Assembly: GCA_023142175.1 (NCBI GenBank)
Contig: JAGLJX010000117.1
Coordinates: 1 to 12,974 of the forward strand
DNA length: 12,974 bases
Origin: Emcibacter sp.
GTDB lineage: Bacteria; Pseudomonadota; Alphaproteobacteria; Sphingomonadales; Emcibacteraceae
Direction of reading: 5' to 3'
Made by a program: the position numbers and the translations under genes. Every line of letters begins with the position of its first letter. Position 1 is the stretch's first letter. This document shows positions 1 to 6,855 of the stretch, piece by piece. The notes under the pieces were generated by a model. The model did not search any database and was not told the DNA's origin. It saw nothing but the letters and a program-made list of their open reading frames with translations.

Positions 1-1007
1 GTATATTGACCACAAAGAATATCGTTATAGCCACGGGTTCTGATGTGGCGGGACTGCCGGGCATTGATATTGATGAAAAACAGGTTGTATCATCCACCGG
101 GGCCTTAAGCCTGCCCAAGGTGCCAAAACATATGGTTGTCATTGGCGGTGGCGTGATCGGGCTTGAGCTTGGCTCCGTCTGGCAACGTCTGGGCGCAGAG
201 GTCACGGTTGTTGAATTTATGGACCGCATCACGCCGGAAATGGATGGTGAGGTAAGCAAAACCTTTGCCCGTATCCTGAAAAAACAGGGCTTCAAATTTA
301 AACTGAAATCAAAAGTTACCGCCGTCAAGAAAACCAAGACATCGCTCAGTGTTTCCGTTGAACCCGCCGCTGGTGGGGACGCCGAACAGATCAAATGCGA
401 TACAGTTCTGGTTGCCGTGGGCCGCAAACCCTATACGCAGGGTCTTGGTTTAGAAAAGGCAGGCGTTAAGATGACCGATCGGGGTCAGGTTGAAATTGAC
501 GGACATTTCCAGACCAATGTTAAGGGCATTTATGCCATTGGTGATGTGGTGCGTGGTGCTATGCTTGCTCATAAAGCCGAAGACGAAGGCACGGCGGTTG
601 CGGAAATTATCGCGGGCTTTGCGGGTCACGTGAATTATGATGCCATACCGGGTGTGATCTATACTATGCCGGAAGTGGCCAGTGTCGGTAAGACGGAAGA
701 AGCATTGAAAGCGGCGGGTACGGCTTATATTGTCGGCAAATTCCCCTTCACCGCCAACAGCCGCGCCAAGGCCAACCGCCAGACGGATGGTTTTGTTAAA
801 ATACTGAGCTGTGCCGCGTCAGATAAAATTCTAGGGGCGCATATCATTGGGGCCGATGCGGGCAATATGATTGCCGAATTAACATTGGCGGTGGAAAAAG
901 GCATCACCGCCGAAGATCTGGCCTATACCTGTCATGCTCATCCCACAGAAACCGAAGCCGTGCGCGAAGCCGCCATGGCAACGGACGGAAGAGCCGTTCA
1001 TATGTGA
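1..1007 (+). CDS. lpdA: Dihydrolipoamide dehydrogenase (E3), 5'-truncated by window edge
   Basis: This flavoprotein reoxidises the dihydrolipoyl arms of 2-oxoacid dehydrogenase complexes (pyruvate or 2-oxoglutarate) with NAD+, in the cytoplasm. The visible part begins at the ATG motif of the FAD domain (IVIATGS). It continues through the NAD-binding motif [10 protein letters not shown] near nt 144-173, the second FAD motif YAIGDVVRG near nt 532-558, and the dimerisation domain with the catalytic His-Glu pair in [10 protein letters not shown] near nt 930-960. The redox-active CxxxxC of the N-terminus is not in the window. The frame stays open to base 3, so the TTG at position 6 is internal and not a start. 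The stop is TGA at 1005-1007. It overlaps the converging glpD stop by 10 bp with no room for a separate terminator. Its E1/E2 partner genes, if linked, would lie to the left. The identification as E3 is firm; which complex it serves is not visible. Confidence 0.95.
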   Translation, partial: ILTTKNIVIATGSDVAGLPGIDIDEKQVVSSTGALSLPKVPKHMVVIGGGVIGLELGSVWQRLGAEVTVVEFMDRITPEMDGEVSKTFARILKKQGFKFKLKSKVTAVKKTKTSLSVSVEPAAGGDAEQIKCDTVLVAVGRKPYTQGLGLEKAGVKMTDRGQVEIDGHFQTNVKGIYAIGDVVRGAMLAHKAEDEGTAVAEIIAGFAGHVNYDAIPGVIYTMPEVASVGKTEEALKAAGTAYIVGKFPFTANSRAKANRQTDGFVKILSCAASDKILGAHIIGADAGNMIAELTLAVEKGITAEDLAYTCHAHPTETEAVREAAMATDGRAVHM

Positions 1008-2452
1008 CGGCTCAGCCATTCTTCGAGTTGTGCTACCTGATCCTCAGACCATGTGAGGCCGAGCTTTGTCCGGCGCCACAGGATGTCTTGAGCCGTGATG
1101 GCCCATTCCTCCCTGATCAGAAAGCGTGCTTCATAGTCATAGAGGCCGGGGCCGATGAGTTTTGCATCCTCCCCACAGCCCCTTAGCATATCATCCATGC
1201 GGGTGCCGTAAAGATGGGCATATCGTTCGCAGAGGTCTTTATCCAACCCGTTATATTCAACCTGTTTATCCTGAATAAATTCAGCCATATCTGAAATTTT
1301 TCCGCCTGGCAGGGAGGCATTCTCAGTCCAATGTTCAGCCATATGGGGGAAAAATTTCTCAAGTCTTGCCAATGTTTCTTCTGCCAGATGGCGGAAGGTG
1401 GTGATCTTGCCGCCAAAGATCGACAGCAGAGGTGCACCACCGTCTTCCCTTAGCGCCAGAACAAAGTCGCGGGTAACTTTACTGGCCTCATGGGTGGCAT
1501 CATCATATAGCGGCCTGACCCCCGCATAATGGGAGACCACATCATCTGCCGACAGGCTTTCTTTAAAATATTCATTAATATGATGGCAGAGATAATTAAT
1601 TTCATCTTCCGAAATAGCGACCGTAGACGGGTCGCCTTCAAAAGGAACGTCCGTTGTGCCGATAAGGGTAAAGTCTTTCTGGTAAGGTATGGCGAAAATG
1701 ATCCGGTTATCTTTATTTTGAAGAATATAGGAATCCGCACCCTCAAATAACTTAGGCACAATGATATGGCTGCCCTTGACCAGACGCAGACGGTTATGGG
1801 CGGGTAGGGAAAGACCATCATTTATAATATTGGACACCCACGGCCCTGCCGCATTGATGATAACTTTGGCGGTGATCTTTCTATCGCCGGAAATTTCCGC
1901 CTGCCAGTATTCGCCTTTATTCTGAGCCGATATAAATTTCGTCTGGGTCAGAATTTCCGCCCCATGATACTTGGCATCCAGCGCATTGAGCACTACAAGC
2001 CGCGCATCATCGACCCAGCAGTCAAAATAAGTGAAGGCATCGGTGAAACGTGAGCGCAGGGGATTGCCCGCCTTTAATTTGATCTGTTTTGATCCGCCCA
2101 GTGTTTTCCGCATACCCAGATGATCATAGAGGAATAGCCCAAGCCGGATCATCCATTTGGGCCGCAGATGTTCTTCATGGGGCAGAATAAACTTCATGGG
2201 GTGGATAATATGAGGGGCTGCGTGAAGCAATATTTCACGCTCGCTCAGGGCTTTTCGCACCAGCAGAAACTCGTAATATTCCAGATAACGCAAACCGCCA
2301 TGAATAAGTTTGGTGCTGCGGGACGAGGTGGCAGAGGCCAGATCATCCATCTCCACCAACATCACCTTCAGGCCGCGCCCGGCGGCATCCCGTGCGATAC
2401 CCGTACCGTTTATACCACCACCGATGATCAGCAGATCATAATCAGGCTTCAT
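998..2452 (-). CDS. glpD: Glycerol-3-phosphate dehydrogenase (FAD-dependent, aerobic type)
   Basis: Oxidises sn-glycerol 3-phosphate to dihydroxyacetone phosphate and passes electrons to the quinone pool at the inner face of the membrane. The 484-residue product is of normal family length. It opens with a Rossmann FAD motif ([18 protein letters not shown], residues 5-22) and carries the GlpD signature [13 protein letters not shown] around residues 65-77. A substrate-domain [12 protein letters not shown] and the C-terminal GlpD domain follow. I start it at ATG 2452, because the FAD strand follows within four residues. The open frame extends to a GTG at 2509, but those 19 extra residues are AT-rich, have no homology I recognise and run into the promoter gap. 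The Shine-Dalgarno sequence is weak (TTGGA about 7 nt upstream). It diverges from glpK, so the two successive steps of glycerol use share one intergenic region. The 3' end overlaps lpdA by 10 bp. Confidence 0.95.
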   Translation of the reverse strand: MKPDYDLLIIGGGINGTGIARDAAGRGLKVMLVEMDDLASATSSRSTKLIHGGLRYLEYYEFLLVRKALSEREILLHAAPHIIHPMKFILPHEEHLRPKWMIRLGLFLYDHLGMRKTLGGSKQIKLKAGNPLRSRFTDAFTYFDCWVDDARLVVLNALDAKYHGAEILTQTKFISAQNKGEYWQAEISGDRKITAKVIINAAGPWVSNIINDGLSLPAHNRLRLVKGSHIIVPKLFEGADSYILQNKDNRIIFAIPYQKDFTLIGTTDVPFEGDPSTVAISEDEINYLCHHINEYFKESLSADDVVSHYAGVRPLYDDATHEASKVTRDFVLALREDGGAPLLSIFGGKITTFRHLAEETLARLEKFFPHMAEHWTENASLPGGKISDMAEFIQDKQVEYNGLDKDLCERYAHLYGTRMDDMLRGCGEDAKLIGPGLYDYEARFLIREEWAITAQDILWRRTKLGLTWSEDQVAQLEEWLSRHI

Positions 2453-2524
2453 TATTTTTTCCAAATTTTTTATTATTAGATGTATATTAATCACAATGGG
2501 AAAATTCACAACAGGGAGTTATAG
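2453..2524. promoter_or_regulatory. Divergent glpD/glpK promoter region
   Basis: This 72-bp AT-rich gap must contain both divergent promoters. On the plus strand TATATT at 2483-2488 is a possible -10 for glpK, with only a poor -35 (TTCCAA, 2459-2464). On the minus strand the word TTGTGA occurs twice (2511-2506 and 2496-2491), 15 bp apart. The first copy could be a -35 for glpD with TATACA (2486-2481), but the 19-bp spacing is long. The repeated TCACAA/TTGTGA words could instead be regulator half-sites. A good glpK ribosome-binding site, AGGGAG, lies at 2513-2518, 6 nt before ATG. Assignment of the individual elements is tentative. Confidence 0.4.
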
Positions 2525-4015
2525 ATGACGCGCTATTTACTGGCCATTGATCAGGGTACAACCAGCACCCGCGCGATGATCTTTGATGATCAGGGGCAGG
2601 TTATATCCTCCTTCCAAACGGAATTTACCCAGTATTTCCCGCAGGATGGCTGGGTTGAGCATGATGGCATGGAAATTTTAAGCACCGTGCTGGATGTTAT
2701 GGCTCAGGCTCTGGACAGCCTGCCATCCGGCATATCACCCATGGCGATAGGTATCGCCAACCAACGGGAAACCACGCTGATATGGGACAGGAAAACAGGC
2801 GCGCCTATCCATCCGGCGATTGTCTGGCAGGACCGTAGAACGGCTGAGCTTTGTGGGCAACTGAAGCAGGACGGCATGGAAAATATGGTCAGTGAAAAGA
2901 CCGGACTTCTGCTCGACCCGTATTTTTCGGCGACAAAAATAAAGTGGATATTGGATAATGTAGATGGGGCGCGGGAGAGAGCGGAAAAGGGCGAACTGGC
3001 CTTTGGTACGGTGGATAGCTTCATCTTATGGCATCTGACCAAGGGCAGGGTCCATGCGACGGATGTGACCAATGCGTCCCGAACCATGCTGTTCAATATT
3101 CGGGATATGGCATGGGACAGGGAATTGCTCAGATTGTTTGATGTGCCAGAAGCCCTGTTGCCTTCCGTCCATGCCTGTGATCACCATTTTGGCGATCTGG
3201 ACCAGAGTTTATTCGGGCAAGCCATTCCCATAACCGGTATCGCGGGGGATCAGCAGGCGGCCCTGATCGGCCAGAATTGCATGGATGCGGGACAGATCAA
3301 ATGCACATACGGCACCGGCGGCTTCATCATGATGAATACGGGCGATAAAATTATCCGCTCGCAAAACCGCCTGCTGACCACGGTGGCCTATGAGATACAG
3401 GGCAAGGTCGCTTATGCCTTGGAAGGCAGCTTTTTTTGCGCGGGCTCGGCGGTGCAATGGTTGCGGGATGGCTTGAAGATTATCGACAGTGCCGCCGAGA
3501 CTGAAGAGCTGGCACGGTCCGTAGACAGCAGTGATGGCGTTTATATGGTTCCGGCCTTCACCGGACTTGGCGCCCCCCATTGGAATCCGGACGCGAGGGG
3601 AACATTATTTGGCTTAAACAGGGCAACGGGTCGGGCCGAAATTGTACGCGCCACATTGGAATCTGTTGGCTTTCAAACGGCAGATTTGCTCGATGCGATG
3701 CAGCAGGACGCCGATATGTCTTTTGATGCCCTTAAGGTGGATGGCGGCATGGTCAGTAACGGCTGGTTACTTCAATTTTTGGCAGATATTATGCAACTTG
3801 AGGTTATTCGACCAAAGATTTCTGAGACAACGGCATATGGTGCGGCGCTACTCGCGGGGGTAGGCTCCGGCTTGTTTAATACAGTTAATAAATTGTCAAT
3901 ATTTTATCGTTATAATAATGTGATGAAACCAGAAATGGTTACAAAAGAGACTGTTTTGCAGAAGAAAAATTGGAAAAACGCTGTAAATTCAACGTGTTAC
4001 TATTCTAAAAAATAA
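2525..4015 (+). CDS. glpK: Glycerol kinase
   Basis: Phosphorylates glycerol to sn-glycerol 3-phosphate with ATP, supplying the substrate of the divergent GlpD. The 496-residue FGGY-family protein has the N-terminal phosphate-binding motif AIDQGTTSTRA (residues 7-17) and the glycerol-binding pair in NQRETTLIWDR. It also has PAIVWQDRRT, the catalytic aspartate in GIAGDQQAALIGQ, the TYGTGGF loop, and the adenosine motif KVDGGMVSNGWLLQF. The loop that in E. coli carries the fructose-1,6-bisphosphate site (GGTR) is absent here: the chain passes directly from SLFGQ to IPITGIAGD. That inhibition is therefore not expected. The last 50 or so residues align with the family (conserved W..AV) but use markedly AT-rich codons that merge into the AT-rich spacer beyond. 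Start ATG 2525 is supported by AGGGAG 6 nt upstream; the stop is TAA. Confidence 0.97.
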   Translation: MTRYLLAIDQGTTSTRAMIFDDQGQVISSFQTEFTQYFPQDGWVEHDGMEILSTVLDVMAQALDSLPSGISPMAIGIANQRETTLIWDRKTGAPIHPAIVWQDRRTAELCGQLKQDGMENMVSEKTGLLLDPYFSATKIKWILDNVDGARERAEKGELAFGTVDSFILWHLTKGRVHATDVTNASRTMLFNIRDMAWDRELLRLFDVPEALLPSVHACDHHFGDLDQSLFGQAIPITGIAGDQQAALIGQNCMDAGQIKCTYGTGGFIMMNTGDKIIRSQNRLLTTVAYEIQGKVAYALEGSFFCAGSAVQWLRDGLKIIDSAAETEELARSVDSSDGVYMVPAFTGLGAPHWNPDARGTLFGLNRATGRAEIVRATLESVGFQTADLLDAMQQDADMSFDALKVDGGMVSNGWLLQFLADIMQLEVIRPKISETTAYGAALLAGVGSGLFNTVNKLSIFYRYNNVMKPEMVTKETVLQKKNWKNAVNSTCYYSKK

Positions 4016-4027
4016 AAAAGATAGTTT

Positions 4028-4056
4028 TTTACACGAAATAAAAAAAATAGTATATA
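4028..4056 (+). promoter_or_regulatory. Predicted sigma70-type promoter of the ArsR-family gene
   Basis: TTTACA at 4028-4033 matches the -35 consensus at five of six bases. Seventeen bases later, TATATA at 4051-4056 matches the -10 at four of six. It sits in a spacer of about 17.5% GC (4021-4140, 21 of 120 bases by my count), where chance TA-rich hexamers are common, so the correct spacing is the main support. Transcription would leave a leader of about 85 nt before the ATG at 4149. Confidence 0.45.
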
Positions 4057-4069
4057 AGAATAATACTAT
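4047..4069. promoter_or_regulatory. Candidate operator dyad over the arsR-like promoter
   Basis: A perfect inverted repeat, ATAGTAT (4047-4053) and ATACTAT (4063-4069), flanks a 9-bp centre and covers the predicted -10 element. Two further copies of the core word lie upstream: ACTAT at 3999-4003 and ATAGT at 4021-4025. ArsR-family repressors commonly bind AT-rich dyads overlapping their own promoter, so autoregulation by the downstream product is a reasonable inference. It is not shown by the sequence alone. Confidence 0.4.
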
Positions 4070-4148
4070 ATAAAAAAGTTTATTAAGTTTCATATAAGAA
4101 ACATATAAAAATTATTACTTGGCAGATTCAACAAATTGGTAGAATGGG

Positions 4149-4484
4149 ATGACTAAATTGGCAAATATGATTGACTTGGATAAGTTGCAACTTAATTCTT
4201 TTGAGGCAGCGGATTTTCTTAAAACATTAGCAAATTCAAACCGGCTGGTAATTTTGAGCCGGCTTCTCGGTAATGAGACATGTGTGGGTGACCTGGAAAA
4301 AAATCTTAATATTTCCCAGTCCGCATTATCACAACACCTCAGCCGTATGCGGTCAGAAGGTCTTGTCTCAACGCGTAGAGAAAGTCAGCAGATTTTTTAC
4401 CGCATCAAAGACCCACGTGTGGCTGAAATGCTGAAATTGACCTATGACCTCTTTTGTCATGAGGAATTGGCTGAAGCTGTATAG
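4149..4484 (+). CDS. ArsR/SmtB-family repressor, SqrR/BigR/HlyU-like
   Basis: A small winged-helix dimeric DNA-binding protein of 111 residues, typical for the family. The helix-turn-helix is near residues 46-73 (VGDLEKNLNISQSALSQHLS), followed by the wing with RRESQQIFYRI. The tail YDLFCHEE closely resembles the C-terminal helix of SqrR, BigR and HlyU. Those proteins sense persulfides or oxidants through two cysteines, and C103 here matches the C-terminal one. The other partner, normally in the second helix (about position 37), is serine here. The only other cysteine is C45, at the start of the helix before the recognition helix. No classic metal box (ELCVCDL) is present. A dithiol or persulfide sensor is therefore inferred with altered geometry. 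ATG 4149 is chosen; ATG 4167 is an in-frame alternative and neither has a strong Shine-Dalgarno. An AT-rich dyad promoter lies upstream and a terminator palindrome follows. The target genes are unknown. Confidence 0.9.
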   Translation: MTKLANMIDLDKLQLNSFEAADFLKTLANSNRLVILSRLLGNETCVGDLEKNLNISQSALSQHLSRMRSEGLVSTRRESQQIFYRIKDPRVAEMLKLTYDLFCHEELAEAV

Positions 4485-4515
4485 GCTCAGGCTTTACAAT
4501 ATCAGCTTTTTTCTA

Positions 4516-4545
4516 AAGCAGGGACCAGCTAGCTGGTTCCTGTTT
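4516..4545. terminator. Bidirectional terminator-like palindrome
   Basis: The core CAGGGACCAG-CTAG-CTGGTTCCTG (4519-4542) forms a 10-bp GC-rich stem with one G-U pair and a 4-base loop. The stem extends outward as AAG/TTT with one more wobble pair. It lies between the stops of the converging arsR-like and MAPEG genes, where one structure can end both transcripts. Only three T residues follow on the plus strand, so termination efficiency may be modest. Confidence 0.7.
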
Positions 4546-4556
4546 AAGGCTGTAAG

Positions 4557-4961
4557 TCAGACCATCAACAGCAGCCGTATCCACATGGATAAAACAGTTA
4601 CCAAACCACAGAAAAATATCAGAAGCCGGTGGTAAATATTGTTATAGGTAGTGTGGATGAAGGCCTGAACCAGCCGTAGTGAGAAGAAAATATAACCCAT
4701 ATAAATAAATATTATATCGTCAAGTTTTAGCGCCAGTATCGCGATACAGACGGCATAAAATAATACGGGAACCTCATAAAGATTGGCCCATTGACGTGTG
4801 GCTTTCTGTACATAGGAGGGCGGGGTATCGTTGTTATATTCTTTGAAATAGCTGGCTTTGACATCGCCTTCTTTTACGGCTTTTTTTCTGCCGATAATCA
4901 AAACACATGAATAAAGCAATGTGAAAATGGCCAATAGGCCCATGGGATAAATAATGCTCAT
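4557..4961 (-). CDS. MAPEG-family integral membrane protein
   Basis: A 134-residue protein with four predicted membrane helices, as in the membrane-associated eicosanoid and glutathione metabolism family. TM1 is about residues 5-24 (MGLLAIFTLLYSCVLIIG). TM2 follows the family-typical motif NLYEVPVLFYAVC. TM3 leads into the conserved RLVQAFIHTTYNNIYHR, and TM4 is LLIFFCGLVTVLSMWIRLL. The R-x-x-x-x-x-H and N...R positions of the family are kept. Bacterial members of this subgroup are mostly uncharacterised. Glutathione transfer or peroxidase activity is known only for relatives, so no reaction is assigned. The start is ATG 4961, with AAGGA 7 nt upstream; the longer open frame to 5063 adds a non-homologous N-terminus and is rejected. 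It diverges from the aminotransferase gene and converges on the arsR-like gene. Confidence 0.85.
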   Translation of the reverse strand: MSIIYPMGLLAIFTLLYSCVLIIGRKKAVKEGDVKASYFKEYNNDTPPSYVQKATRQWANLYEVPVLFYAVCIAILALKLDDIIFIYMGYIFFSLRLVQAFIHTTYNNIYHRLLIFFCGLVTVLSMWIRLLLMV

Positions 4962-5087
4962 ATTTTCAATCCTTGAGATAGGTTGCCCTGACCTTAACAA
5001 AATAATTGAATAAAAGTAAATTAATTTGGCTTTCCCGCCGGTGATGGCTAATCTTGCAGCCAATATGAATTTAATAGGGGTAAAGTT
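4962..5087. promoter_or_regulatory. Divergent MAPEG/aminotransferase intergenic region
   Basis: This 126-bp gap separates two divergent genes. A weak plus-strand promoter can be drawn as TTGGCT (5026-5031) with TAATCT (5049-5054) at 17-bp spacing. The aminotransferase ribosome-binding site AGGGG is at 5076-5080. I see no convincing minus-strand promoter and no strong dyad. Confidence 0.25.
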
Positions 5088-6236
5088 ATGGGTTCACGAC
5101 CTGAATTCACCTGCCAAAAACATCTTTTTGATATACCGGATCATGTGACTTATCTCAATGCCGCCTATATGTCTCCTATTCTAAAAGAGGCGGTCAGCAT
5201 TGGCCAGCAGTCGGTGGCGAAGAAACGCCGCCCTTGGGAAATTACCGTCCCGGATTTTTTCGATCCGCCGGAGCGGGCCTGCGCCCTTATGGCAGAAATG
5301 ATCGGAGCCGATGCGGGGGATGTGGCTATTGTGCCGTCTGTTTCTTACGGGATAGCCCTTGCCGTGCGGAACCTGTCTTTGCCAGCGGGACAGAAAATCA
5401 TCGTTCTGGCGGATCAGTTTCCGTCCAATATTTACCCATGGCAGGAAATGGCCAAAAGCCATCAGGCCGAGGTGGTAACAATTTCCCGCCCCGGCGATGG
5501 TGATTGGACCAGATTAATATGTGAGGCCATTGATACGGACACCGCCATTGTTGCCTGTCCACAGGCCCACTGGACAGACGGCAGTCGGGTTGATCTGGTC
5601 AAGGTGGGGGCCGTAGCGCGGGCCAATGGGGCGGCATTGGTGCTGGACCTGACCCAATCTTTGGGGGTTATGCCTTTTTCGGTACGGGATGTGGACCCGG
5701 ATTTTATGATTGCCGCCACCTATAAATGGCTGCTTGGCCCCTATAGTTACGGCTTTGTCTATGTGGCGCCCCGCCATCACGGCGGTGTCCCGTTGGAAGA
5801 AGGCTGGATTGCCCGCAAAGGATCAGAAGATTTCGCCAGACTAGTGGATTATCAACCGGAGTATCAGCCGGGTGCAGGTCGGTTTAATATGGGGGAACGC
5901 AGTAATTTCATGCTCACGCCGATCGCCATCCATGCCCTTGAGAAACTCAATGAATGGGGTGTGGAGGCCATAGCCGGTTACTTGTCCGGCCTGACGGATA
6001 TTATCGCGGAACGCGCCCGTGCCATAGGGCTAAAGGTCGCGGATAAGGCTCATCGGTCACCGCATTTAATCGGCCTTGATTTCGCGGGTGGGGCGCCCGC
6101 CGGCCTTACGGCTGCGCTGGCGGAGCGGAATATTTATGTTAGTGTGCGCGGCGATAGTATTCGCGTTGCACCCCATGTCTATAATGACGAGCAGGATGTG
6201 GAAAAGTTATTTTCTGCTCTGGAAGATTTTTTATGA
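5088..6236 (+). CDS. Class V aminotransferase-fold PLP enzyme, substrate unknown
   Basis: A cytoplasmic pyridoxal-phosphate enzyme of 382 residues in the aminotransferase class V group, with relatives such as isopenicillin-N epimerase-like proteins, cysteine desulfurases and kynureninase. The N-terminal YLNAAYMSP resembles the substrate loop of that group. VSYGIA near residue 85 is at the phosphate-binding position. D187 in VLDLTQSLG is the expected pyridine-nitrogen aspartate. K213 in AATYKWLLGPYSYGF is the expected Schiff-base lysine, and FNMGERSNF is a class V motif. There is no mobile catalytic cysteine loop that I can identify, so cysteine desulfurase function is not favoured. The start at ATG 5088 is well supported by AGGGG 7 nt upstream. 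It stands alone, divergent from the MAPEG gene and converging on the J-domain gene 42 bp later with no obvious terminator, so context gives no pathway. Confidence 0.88.
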   Translation: MGSRPEFTCQKHLFDIPDHVTYLNAAYMSPILKEAVSIGQQSVAKKRRPWEITVPDFFDPPERACALMAEMIGADAGDVAIVPSVSYGIALAVRNLSLPAGQKIIVLADQFPSNIYPWQEMAKSHQAEVVTISRPGDGDWTRLICEAIDTDTAIVACPQAHWTDGSRVDLVKVGAVARANGAALVLDLTQSLGVMPFSVRDVDPDFMIAATYKWLLGPYSYGFVYVAPRHHGGVPLEEGWIARKGSEDFARLVDYQPEYQPGAGRFNMGERSNFMLTPIAIHALEKLNEWGVEAIAGYLSGLTDIIAERARAIGLKVADKAHRSPHLIGLDFAGGAPAGLTAALAERNIYVSVRGDSIRVAPHVYNDEQDVEKLFSALEDFL

Positions 6237-6278
6237 TGTCCATGACGCTAACTGGAAAACGGATATAATCCTATCGCC

Positions 6279-6776
6279 CTATTTCACACTCAGAACTTCA
6301 TAAGCCGTTATGATTTGCTGAAATTTGATGGCGGCGTCGCTATCACCCAGATTGGTGTCGGGGTGATAGAGTTTGGCCATGCGCCTGTAGGCGGTCTTGA
6401 TCTGCGCCGGGGTGGCATCATCTTCAAGGTCAAGAATGATAAGCGCGTCCGAACGTCTGCGGTCTTTTCCGTAGGTCTGCTCGCCCATATCATATGCACC
6501 GCTGGTTTTATAGCCTTTGGCGGCGCGCATTTCTTCTTGTGCGCGTTTGAAAGCCTCGTCTTTGCTAAGACCCTCAAAATAATTCCAGTTGCGGTTGAAC
6601 TCGGTAATATGGGCTTCGCAAAATTGCCATTTGTCCGTGCTGTCCGGTGATTTGGGGGCGGGGAATTCGCCCTTATTATCACAGCCGTCATGGTCACATA
6701 TGCGGACCTGTATGGGGTCGCGTTGTGAATCATATCCGTTCCATCGGGGGAAGGTAGAAGCTTTTGATCTTTTCAT
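6279..6776 (-). CDS. Small J-domain protein with N-terminal Cys/His motif
   Basis: A 165-residue DnaJ-like protein whose J domain is at the C-terminus (about residues 108-165), not the usual N-terminus. The helix II/loop segment AYRRMAKLYHPDTN carries the HPD tripeptide (138-140) that stimulates Hsp70 ATPase. The chain ends soon after helix III (AYEVLSV), with no G/F region, zinc-finger domain or client-binding domain. The N-terminal half has C27, C32, C53 and H56 (CDHDGC and FCEAH), which could bind a metal. Similar proteins occur in other alphaproteobacteria as far as I recall. It probably partners DnaK or an Hsp70 relative in the cytoplasm; the client is unknown. The start is set at ATG 6776 because a promoter predicted at 6848-6820 lies downstream of the longer in-frame starts (6830, 6821). 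No clear Shine-Dalgarno is present. Confidence 0.85.
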   Translation of the reverse strand: MKRSKASTFPRWNGYDSQRDPIQVRICDHDGCDNKGEFPAPKSPDSTDKWQFCEAHITEFNRNWNYFEGLSKDEAFKRAQEEMRAAKGYKTSGAYDMGEQTYGKDRRRSDALIILDLEDDATPAQIKTAYRRMAKLYHPDTNLGDSDAAIKFQQIITAYEVLSVK

Positions 6777-6819
6777 AATAGTATGACTTATATTTTCTGT
6801 TAATTTGACACAAGCGGCC

Positions 6820-6851
6820 ATTATATCCAAAAAATATTAATATCCAAAAAA
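6820..6851 (-). promoter_or_regulatory. 12-bp direct repeat and predicted promoter of the J-domain gene
   Basis: ATATCCAAAAAA occurs twice, at 6823-6834 and 6840-6851, with a 5-bp spacer (17-bp period). Read on the minus strand, the copy nearer the gene ends in a perfect TATAAT (6825-6820). The farther copy supplies a weak -35 (TTTGGA 6848-6843 at 17 bp, or TTGGAT at 16 bp). The segment begins 5 bp after the pckA stop codon. The repeat could be a regulator site or simply a duplicated promoter half. Confidence 0.5.
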
Positions 6852-6855
6852 GAAA

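Noticed and set aside
6..8. TTG as start codon of the lpdA reading frame
   Set aside because: The frame is open to the window edge and the protein lacks its FAD-binding and CxxxxC N-terminus, so this is an internal codon of a truncated gene.
2453..2509. GTG 2509 as glpD start
   Set aside because: It adds 19 non-homologous residues through the divergent promoter region; the FAD strand begins right after ATG 2452.
4014..4030. A6/T6 hairpin just after glpK as a terminator
   Set aside because: The stem would be only A-T pairs with no GC, too weak to count as an intrinsic terminator.
4962..5063. Longer MAPEG start at 5063
   Set aside because: ATG 4961 has AAGGA at good spacing and is directly followed by the first membrane helix of the family.
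6315..6650. 111-residue plus-strand frame opposite the J-domain gene
   Set aside because: Antisense to a gene with clear HPD and Cys motifs; no Shine-Dalgarno or family match.
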